From the NCBI GenBank assembly GCA_025200525.1, contig CM045758.1, positions 165,070,261-165,134,260 of the forward strand: a DNA stretch of 64,000 bases. Direction: 5' to 3'. How positions within the stretch are numbered: the stretch's first letter is position 1; every line of letters starts with the position of its first letter. Origin of the DNA: Camellia lanceoleosa (taxonomy: Eukaryota > Streptophyta > Magnoliopsida > Ericales > Theaceae). The notes beneath the pieces are model-generated. The model did not search any database, was not told the origin of the DNA, and saw only the letters and a list, made by a program, of their open reading frames with translations. Made by a program: the position numbers and the translations under genes. Below, piece by piece: positions 11,694-22,399 of this stretch.

Positions 11694-12982
11694 TGTTGGA
11701 AATGGTTATAAAATTCTGGGTAAAACCAGAATTTTTTCCTAAGTTTGGTCTAATTTTTAGGTGGGCCCCGTGCATCGATTTACACGGGTCAAAGTGATAA
11801 CGCGTTCTATACCGCGTTGTGATTCACGTGGTATATTTGGTTGTTCAAAACCATTACCGAGTGAATGGGAAATTGAAGCCAAAGTAAGCTCCATGGAAAT
11901 TGAGTTTTGGTGGAAATTCCTTTAAGGTTGCATAAGGCTTGTCCCACATTGATTTGGTGGGAGGTTTTGAGAGGGTTTATAAGGCATGGGTTTGGTACTT
12001 GGGGTGTGCCCCAAGGGTACCCAAGTGTTTTAGAGGGAGGTTATGGGCAAAATGGGCTAGACCCATTGAACCCAAAATCACCACACACGCTGCTGCGTCG
12101 CCGCCGTCCGTCCGGCTGGCTTAGGCCGGGCTGGCTCGCTTGGGCGCAGGCAGTGAGGTTGGGTTGGGCTTGTTCGGCCCAATACTAATCTTTTTGGGCT
12201 AAAAACATTTGAATTTAATTCAAATAAACTGGTTTGGATTTTTTGTTCATCCAAACAAGGCCCTTCCCGTTTTCAAACAGAATTAATTTAGTTTGGATTT
12301 AATGCTCATCCAAACAGGGCCCTTCCCGAAATAAACTTGTTTGGTATTTACGCACACCCAAACAGGGCCCTTCCCGTTTTGCTATCTGTTTGAATTAACA
12401 GGTTCAAATTCAAACCCAACAGGTTTCATACCTGTTCAATTCAAATCCAAGAGCCACCAATACATCTATATATAGACCAGCCTCCCATTTGGATTTTTCA
12501 CTCCAATTTTCGTACTCCATTCTCTCTATAATTCTCTCTGCATTTTGCTGCATTTTTATTCTGAAAGAAAGAGTGTAAACACTTAGTGTGTTCGTAAGGC
12601 AAACAATTTGTAGTGCTGCTATTGTTTGTGGTAAGATCATTTCATCTTGGGAGATAGACGTCCAAATTCTGAAAGCACCGTGGAGAGGACGAATGTTTTA
12701 AGGACACAAATGTTAAACATCGACTTGATCAGAAAAATCATTCAAAGAAATTAACCAAGTAAGTTGTTTAATTTTATTCTGTTTTTAATTTGTTTATTTA
12801 ATCAGATTTTAATTTTGTTTTTGTAACAAAATAAAATCTGTTATTTATTTATTTATTTTTATTTCGAGTTTGATTTTTGTAATCAAACATATTCTCTCCT
12901 TTTCTTTATTTCTTTAATTCTAATTGTTGTTTTGTACACAATAGAATTAATATCTTTTAAATACAGTGAAGATTGCCTAACA
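11694..12982 (+). mobile_element. Solo LTR 3, between RT and RNase H
   Basis: A 1289-bp insertion begins TGTTGGAAAT and ends GCCTAACA. An exact 5-bp duplication, AAAAT, flanks it (11689-11693 and 12983-12987). A TATA-like stretch (CTATATATAGACC) lies near 12468-12480. The TGTTGG...CTAACA ends resemble Ty1/copia LTRs, an inference only. No coding region is present; the open stretch at 11907-12188 is GC-rich leader-like DNA with no recognisable protein. Confidence 0.9.
12225..12385 (+). repeat. Three imperfect ~60-bp repeats in solo LTR 3
   Basis: The core CCAAACAGGGCCCTTCCCG (first copy CCAAACAAGGCCC) appears three times with spacing of about 60 bp. Each is preceded by a TTTGGATTT- or TTTGGTATT-like stretch. 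Confidence 0.8.
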
Positions 12983-12987
12983 AAAAT

Positions 12988-13478
12988 AAGAGGAGTTCGT
13001 GTGGACAACAGAGCATTAAACTACTTTTGAAGGAATCAAAGCCTATCTGGCCAACTCTCCAGTGCTGATGCCACCAAAGGGTGATAAGCCTTTGAAGTTG
13101 TATATAGCTGCAGCAGAAGATTCACTGGGAGTTTTCTTAGCCCAAGACAATAAAGAAGGCAAAGAGCATGCAGTTTATTACCTTAGTAGGTTTCTAAATT
13201 CTTGTGAATGTAAATATTCAACTATAGAAAAGCTGTGCCTTGTATTGTATTTTGCTGCAATGAAATTAAGATACTATCTTTTACCTACAACTGTTTTGGT
13301 AATTGCAGCCACAGATCTAGTTAAATATATGTTATCTAGACCTATATTAAGAGGAAGAATTGGCAAATGGATACTAGCTTTATTGGAATTTTATCTAGAA
13401 TATGTCCCCCCAAAAGCAGTAAAAGGACAAGTTTTAGCTAACTTCTTGGCAGATCATCCATGTCAAACGGAAAGCTAA
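12988..13478 (+). pseudogene. RNase H domain of Tat pol
   Basis: After solo LTR 3 the frame resumes with FVWTTEH, the usual RT-RNase H junction, with a stop at 13015 where Gln is expected. YIAAAEDSLGVFLAQ, AVYYLSRFL and EKLCLVLYFAAMKLRYYL are typical of gypsy RNase H. ADHP near 13458 marks the end of the domain. It removes the RNA strand during reverse transcription. Confidence 0.85.
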
Positions 13479-13946
13479 GAGATAATGGAACTTGGTATGG
13501 TTAGTGTTAAACCATGGCAAATGTGATTCGATGGATCAAAAGCCAATGGTCTAACTGGAATTGATGTGGTGATTAAGTCACCACTAGGGGTAAAAACCAC
13601 ACATGGTTTCAGAGTGGATGAAATTACTTGTTCTAATAATCAAGCTGAATATGAAGCTTTAATAATGGGACTTGAAGTACTTATTGGATTACAAGCTCAT
13701 GCAGTTGATATATTTGGAGATTCACAATTAGTGGTTAACTAGGTGAAAGGGATTTTCAAATGTCAAAGTGTGAGCATGTTGCCATATTATGTTGTTGCAT
13801 TACATTTGCTTTTTCAGTTTCAGATAGCAAATGTAACTTATGTCCCAAGATTCTTGAATAATAAAGCTAGTGATGTGGCTCAAAAAGCTTTGAATTTCAA
13901 GAGAAGGGATAACACTCAAAGGAATATAAGCCAAACAACATATTAA
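13479..13946 (+). pseudogene. Second (archaeal-type) RNase H of the Tat lineage
   Basis: A second RNase H follows the first: FDGSKANGLTGIDVVI, then NNQAEYEALIMGLEV and GDSQLVVN. The DGS, E of AEYEAL and D of GDSQL are the expected acidic active-site residues. Two stops (near 13527 and 13741) fall on expected Trp and Gln codons. A duplicated, archaeal-like RNase H is diagnostic of Tat elements. Confidence 0.85.
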
Positions 13947-13959
13947 AAGGTAATACCAC

Positions 13960-15278
13960 CTTTGAATAGAAGGAATATGGTCTTAGAAGTTAATCATAAT
14001 GGCTTACAAGAACAAGATTGGAGGCATCCAATAATGTAGTATCTAGCTGGCCCGTCTTCGAAAGCCAGCAGAAAAATCAAATTGTAATCCATGAAATACA
14101 TAATGTATGGTAATACTCTCTACAAAAAGGGGGTAGATGGGTTATTATTGGAATGTTTAGGTCCAAAGGAAGCATTGACAACCATGGCTGAGGTTCATGA
14201 AAGTATCTGTGGTGCTCATCAGCCTAGTGTGAAGATGAGATGACTGCTTCGAAAACATTCTTACTATTGGCCAACCATCCTTAAAGATTGCGTAGAATAT
14301 GCTAGAGGTTGTTAGGCATGCCAAAAGCATGGCACAATAAGGCATGTACCCATAACTGATTTGCATGCGGTTGTGAAACTTTGGCCATTTAGAGGATAGG
14401 CTATGGATATGATTGGGAAAATACACCCACTCTCTTTGAAGCATCATTATTTCATCTTAGTGGCCACAGATTACTTCACTAAGTGGGTCAAATCTAAGCT
14501 ATATAAGGTCGTAGACCAGACCGAAGTTATTGGATTCATTAAAGATCTGATTCACAGATTTGGCATCCCACAGACTATAACTGTTGATAATGGGACTGTA
14601 TTTGATGGGAAAATGGTAAAATCTTTTATGGTAGAGTTTAGAATTAGTCTTGTTAATTCCACCCCCTATTATGCACAAGCCAATGGTTAGACAGAATCAT
14701 CCAATAAGTCTTTGAAGAAAAGAATACAAAAAATTGTGAATGATAATCCCAGAGATTGGCATAACTTACTGTTGGATGTATTATGAGCTTATAGGACTTC
14801 TCCAAGGTCAAGTACAGGAATCACTCGTTATGCTTTAGTATATGGGCATGATGCAATACTACTTGTGGAAATTAATGTTAAGTCCTTGAAAGTGAGATGC
14901 CAGGACTAGTTAAATCTTGAGCAATACCATTAGAGTATGTGTTTGGAATTAGAAAGTATGGATGAAGCTAGAATTCTGGCATTAAATAGCATTCTTTTCC
15001 AAAAGAAGAAAGCAGCCAAAAACTACAATAAGAAGGTCAAGTACATTAGCTTTGATGAAGATGATTTGGTATGGAAGACAATACTCCCAATAGGGATTAA
15101 AAGCCACAAGTTTGGCAAAAGGTCACCTAACTAGGAAGGACCATATCAAATTCACAGAGTCTTGCCTTCGGGAGCATATCATTTGAAAATTTTGAATGGA
15201 TATATGCACCCCAAAAAGATTAATGGTAGGTATTTGAAGTCTTATTATCCGACTGTATGGGAAACACAAGGAATGTAA
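13960..15278 (+). pseudogene. Integrase (Tat element)
   Basis: The N-terminal zinc-binding part is readable as HESICGAH and YARGCxACQKH (an HHCC set with one Gln stop between the Cys). The catalytic core has ATDYFTKW (first D), TVDNGTVFDG (second D) and TESSNKS (E). A C-terminal DNA-binding part follows to the stop at 15276-15278. At least seven in-frame stops are present, mostly at Gln or Trp codons (for example near 14313, 14398, 14688, 14783 and 15133). The enzyme would insert element DNA in the nucleus. Confidence 0.88.
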
Positions 15279-15334
15279 TAAGTGCTAAGTGAAAGGAACA
15301 TGAAAACACTCAAATAATAAGTAAGGATTTTATT

Positions 15335-18300
15335 TCATAATGAGTTGAATACATGCAACCATAAATTGGCCCAAAAGTCAATACAATGTTTCAGTTGTTC
15401 CTTTACAATAGACTCTCTACTCTTAAGAGACGGGAACAACTGAATGGCTGCAGCCATCTCCTATTTTCGATCAGTCAGTCCTTGGTTAGTGATCTGTAGC
15501 TTGGTGGCAGTTCGATCTAAAACCTGATTGACTGCGGATAACTCTTCTTCAAGCTGAGCTTTCTTCTCCAGTAGTTGATCTCGAAATTGGGAGACAGAGG
15601 AATATTGTTTTTTCAATTCTAACACTTCAGCATGAATTTAGGAAACAAAACTCTGGTCTCTCAGCAATTTCTCCTCTTTGGCCATGGCAACATGGCAGAT
15701 TGATGTAAAAATCAGTGGTGGCTGTCGCCTGAGATAAATGACTTGAAACAGTCATGCTGGATTGCTCAACAATCTTGCAGCACTGGAGGAAGCCATTCCT
15801 GAGTATAGGCCTTTGTAAGGCTTCGAAAGGAGTCCTTGAGAAGGATGTCAGCAACTCCAAATAGCTGTCCAAGTCTATTGAAAGCAAGGGAGTCCTAACA
15901 CTGGAGGAAGAGCTTTCAAAAATTTCTAATAGAGAATCAGCTAGGACTAATGGCTCAGCTTCACTGCTAGCTGTTGGAGTAGTGGAAGGCATGTTAAAAA
16001 GACTAGCTAGCCTAGCTTCGAAGATGTCCACCTCATTCGTTGACATGGAGGGTGTAGAAAGAACTCTGGTAGAAGGAGGAAATGGCTGCATAGGAATAAG
16101 AGCAGAAGGTGAAGTATCCCTAGCAGTCTCCATAGTTTTGGCTACCAGTAGGTCAAGAGAAGAGGGACTGGAGCTAAGTAGAGAAAATGGACAAGGGATT
16201 GGAGAACTACCAGTGTCTTCTCTATGAAAATCAGCTATCATTGGAGATGAAGTAATAGCTGGGATTTCCTCAAGAGGAGAAAGAGCAACAAGGCTCGAAG
16301 GAAGAATAAATTGGGTAGAGTGATAGAAAAAGAAAGTATGAAGTTAAGCCAAAAGATAGGGATGCACAAATGCTTGGCCTCAAGAAAGGTATGGAAAATG
16401 TAGGACCAGGAAGTGGGAGTATTATTTGAATTAGATCCACATTGTGAGGTTGTTCAACTTCAGATGAAACTGAAGGAATCCTTGTTGAAGGAGAAGGCAA
16501 AGTAGTTGTTGCTGCAAAAGAAAGAAAAAAAAATACAAAACAATGTTAAGTCTCAGTATCAAGAATTTGAGAAAGGAAAGTAGAAACTCAAAAGGAAATT
16601 ACTGGTTTCAGAGATGGTGGCAATGATGGGGGAACTACGAAGAGAATAATGCTCAGCAGTGTGTTGCCTTCTCGTAGTTTCCCTTTGGATTGTATCAGCA
16701 ACAGCTACTTCATCCCTTAGTAGTTGCTACTGTCGCCTTTTCTCAGCCCTTTGGAAAACAATTATTTCTTTAGAGTGTTCTTTCTCTACTGCTTTGGCAA
16801 CTGCCTCATGAGTAGGGTCTTCGACTAAATCAGAAAGAGAGACAATTACCTTCTTTCTCTTTTTTCTCTGCAGTGGTATTTCTTGCTCTTTCTCTGTCTC
16901 TTTCTCTTCAATCTGAGACTTAGACTCCTTAGGAGTGAGTATTAGTTTTCTTTTCTTTTTCTGCTGGTGTTTGTCTTTTAGAATAGCCAGAGCTTCAGTT
17001 CTCTTGGGAGATTCTTCTTGTGGAGACCCTACACCAAGAAGTATGAATATGAAGAAAACAAACAGAAAATTCAGGAAACCTAAAAATGCATACCCTTTTT
17101 CGAAGCAGCTCTGGTGACCCTGGAAGGAGGGAGTGAGACTGCAGGAATAGTCTTGGTAGCTGTAGAAAGAGAGGGGATGGTTCTGGCTTCTTTTGGTTTA
17201 GCCTTAGAAGGCACGCCCAGGCCTATTAGTAAATCATGAGGATGTATTACTAGATGCATTTCCATATTGGCTGTCCACCAATTTTGAAATCTTTTTAAAG
17301 CTAAGCCAGAGGGGAGGAAGGGAATAAATTTGAACTCACTCAAGTCTTTCAATAGTTTAAATGTTGCCTCTTCTAGTTTAGATTTGGGTACTCTCAGGTC
17401 TCTGGCTGTGAGATGGATATTTGAGAGACTACAGAGTGGAATAGGAATTCCATGGGTAAGCCCAAATTGCATGGCAAACTGAGAGGGGCAGTATACCTCA
17501 GATATGCACTTATAAGCTCAAGGGTTTAAAGTACCAATAAAAAGTTCCCTCGGTAACAAAATAGAGGCCCACATATCTTTATGCGATGGGATGGAACACT
17601 CTCTATTAGCCAAGAATGTTTTTAACCAAGTTGGTCCTTTATTGGTATCGAAGGGGTAAAAAAAGGTGGCAGCTGGAGAAACAGGAAGCTGATGAGAAAA
17701 GGTAAGATAGTAAGCAAAAGAAGCAGGGTAGAGGGAAATTCTAGCATACTTTTCTCCATAAGTGCTAGGATCTTAAACTAATAACTTCAAGCACTTAGGA
17801 TGTAGATCAGTGAAGTATGCAAAGAGCCACAGTTTAAGCACCCAGAGGGGACCTCCCTAGTTGATATCAAGAGGTCTTTCGCAAAATTAGGAGCAGGCTC
17901 TATAGACATGGCCTAAAAGATAAGGGGCTAAGGCTATTTGTTTCTTCAAAACAAGGGCCTTTGCAAGTAGGGCAAACTCATGCATGATTCGTTGAGATGA
18001 TGTACAAAAGAGAAATTTACATAACCAATATAAAATAAAATAGAAGAGTTCTCGATCACTCACGGGGCTCTCCTTTTTATTTTCAACCTTTACAAAGTCA
18101 TTGAAAGAAGAATTCAAAGGTGGAAGGGAAAATTTAACCAAAAGGTCTGGATAGCTGGGTGTAAAAGGAGTATCGAGTGGTGAAAGCCGTAAGAGATGGC
18201 AAATATCAAGAACGGTGGGGGCCATCACATCACACCGAAACTGGAAAAAGTTAAAGGCCATATTCTAGAAGTAAAGAGCGGCAGGAATCAAAAAAGGGTC

Positions 18301-18612
18301 TTCAGGAATGATAAACCTGGAAAGACGGAGGGCGTCGAGAATACAAAGCTCTTGTAGGTCCCATTCTCTTGCAGGCACGACCCTGTCATACCATTCCTCC
18401 CACTTAACCCTCAATGTTGGCCAGCAACGATGAGGTTGGTTCACCCTCCAATTTCTCCAGTCAAGCCCCCCTTCATAGAGAAGAAAATGGTCCTCCAAAC
18501 GAGGATACAAAGCAGGAAGTTGGACGGGAACCTCTCGAAAGATAAGACCTAGAACATATTCTTGTTTTTCGCTATGGCGAGGGACAAAGAGGCGTCCGTC
18601 TATGGCACTCAA
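15335..18612 (-). pseudogene. Antisense gene with plant mobile domain (PMD) in the Tat element
   Basis: On the minus strand, 18612 down to about 17080 encodes a PMD-like protein: LEDHFLLYEGGLDWRNWRV, WEEWYDRVV, LDALRLSRF, then FRCDVMAPTVLDICHLL, LSPLDTPFTPSYPDL, ELFYFILYWLCKFLFC and GPLWVLKLWLFAYF. This series is characteristic of the plant mobile domain (aminotransferase-like) family, known from host proteins MAIN/MAIL1 and from retrotransposons. Downstream lie a Ser/Pro-rich part (16241-15627) and a C-terminal heptad-like stretch rich in Leu, Glu and Gln (to about 15335), perhaps a coiled coil. Stops interrupt the PMD near 18262 and 17886-17850, so the gene is broken, or some breaks are introns. 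It lies between integrase and the 3' LTR and runs against the element. Confidence 0.78.
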
Positions 18613-19699
18613 TCAATTAGCTTTAAATTTAACAATTTCTTCCTCAATACATCTTTTCAAGGCCATTGTTGGGCTTATACGTTAGCCAGTTGGTACTTTC
18701 AAAGAAGAAGACTCCATTGGCAACGAGCAGCAAGAAAGAGAGGATTAGTAGAGATGAAGGGTTTGTGTGTTAGACAAACGAGTGAATTCAGAGCATGAAA
18801 TACAAGGGGTTTTCAAACCTTTGTGTCTGAAAAATATACCCAATTATTTTATGTAGGCGAAATTTGTAAAGAAGTACTAAAGGTACGGATGCGAAAAGTT
18901 TCCCTCAATATTGATAGTTATGGAGAGAAACGCATCTTAAATACTGATGTCAGCTTCGAAATAAAATATTTGGCTTCGAAACCAAGTTTTGGTGCCAAAA
19001 TCAAATGACAAACGGCTTCGAAAGTAGGAAGTCGACTTCGAAACACATTCCACGCCTAACGGTGCAAGAATGCTTAGGTATTTGTTTACTTCAAAAGGAT
19101 TAAGGACCTATTTTTAAGTTTCTTAATGAAAGTAAAATCCTTCGAAGCAAAGCTTGAAATACCTTACGATTAGAAATTGTTTGTTCTAAGTTTCAAACCA
19201 ATAGTTGATTTGATAGCATACAAAAGAAATCACTTTTTTTTTTAATAAAACAGTGCAGTCCGTAAGAGAGGTTTTCATATTTTGGAAAATATAGACTGTC
19301 TGTTTGAAACAAAATTAGTTGATTTGAAATTACTTGATTGTATTAACCATATGTTGGGGAATTAAATATGATCAAATCAAGTTTCGAAGGGTAAAGTTGG
19401 TTAATTCGAAGCTGATGGCTGAAAAATTATGTTAGTCCTAGAGTCGGTATGTAAGGCAAAAATTGTTTTCTCAAAAGAGAAGATTTCACACTTTGGAAGA
19501 GTTTGAGTTGGGATGGAGTTAAAAGCACATCAACCATACAGTTTACAATTGGAGTGGCAAATCAGAATTTGACAAATGAAATTTGAAAAGCCCAGTTTTA
19601 TTGATAAGTGCTGTTTACACTGGGATTCATTTGATTACATTCTCGATTTCGTAGAAATATGGAATGGACAGAGTTACAAGGTCATAAAATTTAGTCTAA
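18613..19699. other. Noncoding interval between the two antisense regions
   Basis: There is no protein I recognise. The motif TTCGAAGC/GCTTCGAAA is frequent here (for example near 18955-19035 and 19385-19415), as elsewhere in this element. It would be the place for a promoter of the PMD gene, but I see no convincing TATA box. Confidence 0.5.
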
Positions 19700-20994
19700 C
19701 AAAATTCAATAAATGAATACTCTTTTCCTACTCTATCCTCTATTTTGTCCAGGTTTGGTTTACCTAATTGGTAAGCCCTTAATTGAGAAGTGAGTTATTG
19801 GGCTTTCACTTTGAATTCTATTTGTTTTAGGGCTTTATCTATGGCGTCCATCTCCTCTTTTTCATGCACTTCGTTCATTGCAACATCCTCGCTATGCTCA
19901 GAATTCTGGCTCTTGAAGGCCTCATATTCATCAAGGAGGTTCTCTGCCTCATACTGAACATGAATTCAAGCAGAGAAGGCTTCATCCAGAACTTCACTAG
20001 TAATGGAAGCCTGGAAATGCCAGTTGAGCAGGAAAGGATGTTGGTCTAAAAAGGTATAAAGTTCTATTTGGGCCACAGGGTTGAGAAGATGACTTCAAGA
20101 CATAATGTCACAAGCCCATAGAAAGTTTTTGTGGGAAATGTCATCTCGATGGACTTCAAAGGATAAATAGGAAAAAGCAGTAAGCAAGGTTTGAGCCCTA
20201 AATTGCTGATAAGGAGTTGGAAACACTAGGGCCTGGTAGAGGGTGAAGTATTGGCCCTCAGAGAGAGTAAGCCTCAATTCATCAATCCAATTTGGATTGG
20301 AAGGCAGAGGGGGAGCAGTCGGAGGTTCCCTGATCAAATCTAGGAATTTAGGTTTGGCCACACATTCTAGCCAATCGGAGGTATAAAGTTTTGCTTTTTT
20401 GGCTAAAAGCGTAGAACTGATCCCTAAAGCTTCATCAGGATATTGAACACTTCGAACCATCTGAGATGGCAAGGTGGAAGCATACCATGCTAAAAGCAGA
20501 TTGTCCTCAAGACTGCGTATACGGTCAATAAGAACATATGGATATACTACAAAACTGCGTTTGGAAGCAGGGATTTCAAGAGGGTCATCGAATTTTGGGA
20601 ATCAGTGATGAATACGTTCCCTCGTCTGAGGTTGAGTAAGGATAGGCCAAGTTCTCCAACTAGAGGTCGTAGAAGAAGAAGAAGCAGCAGCTTCATCCCA
20701 TGCGGAAGGCTTTGTTGCAGAAGAAGAGCTTCTGATATCCATGATTGCAAATTTGTGTTCCAAAGAATCGTAAGTAGTAGGTTCATGGTTCGAAGGTCGG
20801 TGATTTGAGAAAACTTCCATAACTTGTATAAATTGAGGTGGATAAAGGTGGCTAATCAATGCATGAAGGTTCTTTCGAGGATGAACAACATCATCAAATA
20901 ACTCTTCGTATGCTTGATCAATGTAAGAGAAGATTGGCTTAGCCATAAAAGATGTATCAGTCTTTTCGAATACTGAGATAGTGGAGATGTTCAA
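19700..20994 (-). pseudogene. Second antisense reading region of the Tat element, function unknown
   Basis: On the minus strand, 20994-20602 and 20472-20095 plus a short acidic tail to about 19735 form one broken frame. The likely start is MAKPIFSYIDQAYEELF (ATG near 20944) or the Met 16 residues upstream. Features are a Ser-rich run (ASSSSTTSSW), a Trp/Leu/Phe-rich middle (LYTSDWLECV; FTLYQALVF) and an acidic, heptad-like C-terminal part (HEKEEMDAIDKALKQIE). Stops occur near 20603 and 20095. I do not recognise the family. Its position ahead of the PMD gene on the same strand suggests the two were transcribed against the element, possibly as one unit. Confidence 0.6.
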
Positions 20995-21134
20995 GGATTA
21001 AAAGAGAATTTAATGCAAATGTTTCATTGATGAATGATGGTTGCATTTCTAAAAAATGCAAAGCCCATGCACGTTCTAAGACGTGGGTGAAATACCTTGA
21101 TCCACTAATATTACCAAGTATTAGGTATATTAGT

Positions 21135-21145
21135 GCGGGGGGTAA
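21135..21145 (+). other. Polypurine tract of the Tat element
   Basis: GCGGGGGGTAA lies immediately before the TG that starts the 3' LTR at 21146. This is the expected plus-strand primer position. Confidence 0.7.
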
Positions 21146-21182
21146 TGTTGGCTACATATTTTGTATAAGTCACTCACAGTTC

Positions 21183-21316
21183 GACACGTGGCAAGATGAG
21201 CACAATACAGGAAGACAATTCAAATCTTCGATCGTAATCACACACGTGGCAGTTAGTATTGGTTATTGTGGATCTACATAGCACTGAATCAGCAAAGAGA
21301 TGCAAAATGACGTGGC
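21183..21316 (+). promoter_or_regulatory. Cluster of G-box/ABRE-like sites in the U3 of the LTR
   Basis: Three ACGTGGC cores, all in one orientation, lie upstream of the TATA box: GACACGTGGC at 21183-21192, CACACGTGGC at 21241-21250 and TGACGTGGC at 21308-21316. Such cores bind plant bZIP factors. Several copies in one U3 suggest a stress- or ABA-responsive promoter. The function is inferred. Confidence 0.55.
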
Positions 21317-21468
21317 TTTAACGGTTACTCATATTTAAATTCAAAATCATGAGGGAAGCTTAACTGCAGATAAAGCATAGTGAAGCTAACTATAAGGAAA
21401 CATGATCGGCAATCATGGAGGGATGATTTGATGGCTAGAAATGCATTTCGATGGTTGTCATTAAGAAG

Positions 21469-21477
21469 TATAAATAG
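21469..21477 (+). promoter_or_regulatory. TATA box of the Tat 3' LTR
   Basis: TATAAATAG lies downstream of the G-box cluster and about 150 bp upstream of the T-rich stretch where transcription and processing would be expected. Confidence 0.6.
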
Positions 21478-22049
21478 TAGGGAATGCCCCAGAAAGAAGG
21501 CCCAGACTCATATCCAAAGAACCAGTTTTTATCTATTTTATTTTCCTTACAGTTTTTACATTTCTTGTTCTTTACATTTCTGTACTTCAAATTCTTGCAC
21601 TACACTTCGTTCATAGGAGTAGTTTCAAGTAGTTTGTTGCTGTAAACCTCTACGAGGCTGATTTGGATCTTTGTAAGTCTTCCATTTTACTTAATGAAAT
21701 GTTACAATTGTTCTTCATATTAATCGTTATTTGTTTAATTCTCCTAAACAAAGCCACCAGTAAAAGTCCTCTTCATTGAGGCTGAAAGAACTAAAACACA
21801 ATCGTCTGATAATTGGTTAGCAATTAATATTCTGTAAGGACTGATTGATCCTTACTGGCACACTCAAAATTACAATAATAACCTTTGAAAGCCAAAAAGC
21901 CAATAGTATTGATTTTGGATTTCCACTCAGTAAGAATTATACGTATTGATCACCTGTGTATGGACAATTACATTATGATTGTTTCGTAGGATTGTAAGCC
22001 GTTAGTTAGCAAAGCATGTGGTAGTCCATTAGATCGTCTTCGTCGTCAC

Positions 22050-22100
22050 TATATGGGTCGTACGGATTGTTGGCTTGACCTCTATTTTGGCGTGACGACA
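22050..22100 (-). pseudogene. Short acidic exon-like stretch
   Basis: On the minus strand an ATG near 22103 opens a short frame rich in Asp and Tyr (YDPYSDDEDDLMDY) before a stop near 22012. It could be a first exon of a Harbinger-associated gene like its neighbour, but it is too short to assign. Confidence 0.25.
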
Positions 22101-22399
22101 ACATCTAAATTGCAAAGTATAAAATAATAACAGAAATATATTTAATAATATAAAATATAGAAAGTAGGATAATCAGTACACTACTTGTAACAAACATATA
22201 TAAAAGATCATGTTCCGAATAGCAGAATATAAGAAACACTGCCATACACAATTCATGAAACCATAGCAACAAAACTAAAAAAACGAAACCAAAAAAAATA
22301 AACTGTGGGATCACCACCATCAAACTCCTAGCCGAATGAAAGCAAAAAAATAAAGCTAAAAAATTCAATGAGCACCCATACTTCTTCATTTTTATCAGC

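Larger units (their letters stand above)
1..21905 (+). mobile_element. Tat/Ogre-type Ty3/gypsy LTR retrotransposon, decayed, with three nested solo LTRs
   Basis: The first 229 bases match 21679-21905, the end of a second LTR, so this is one element whose 5' LTR is cut by the window edge. Internal order is PBS, gag, protease, RT, RNase H, a second RNase H, integrase, two antisense reading regions, a purine-rich tract and the 3' LTR. Order PR-RT-RH-INT defines Ty3/gypsy. The second RNase H and the extra antisense genes after pol are hallmarks of the Tat lineage (Ogre, Retand). All coding parts carry stops and frameshifts, so it is not autonomous. Without the three nested solo LTRs (7245 bp together) and their duplicated 5-bp sites the visible element would be about 14.6 kb. 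By hand I count 16 differences in 229 aligned LTR bases, about 7 percent, almost all transitions, so the insertion is old. Confidence 0.93.
21146..21905 (+). repeat. 3' LTR of the Tat element (760 bp)
   Basis: It starts TGTTGG and ends at the point where identity with the 5' copy stops. A TATA box (TATAAATAG, 21469-21477) lies 324 bp in. The 3' part from 21679 is the copy of bases 1-229. The 5-bp target duplication cannot be checked because the 5' flank is outside the window; the five bases after this LTR are GTATT. Confidence 0.9.

Noticed and set aside
11907..12188. Open frame inside solo LTR 3
   Set aside because: It is a GC-rich stretch within an LTR bounded by an exact target duplication; no known domain and no start context.
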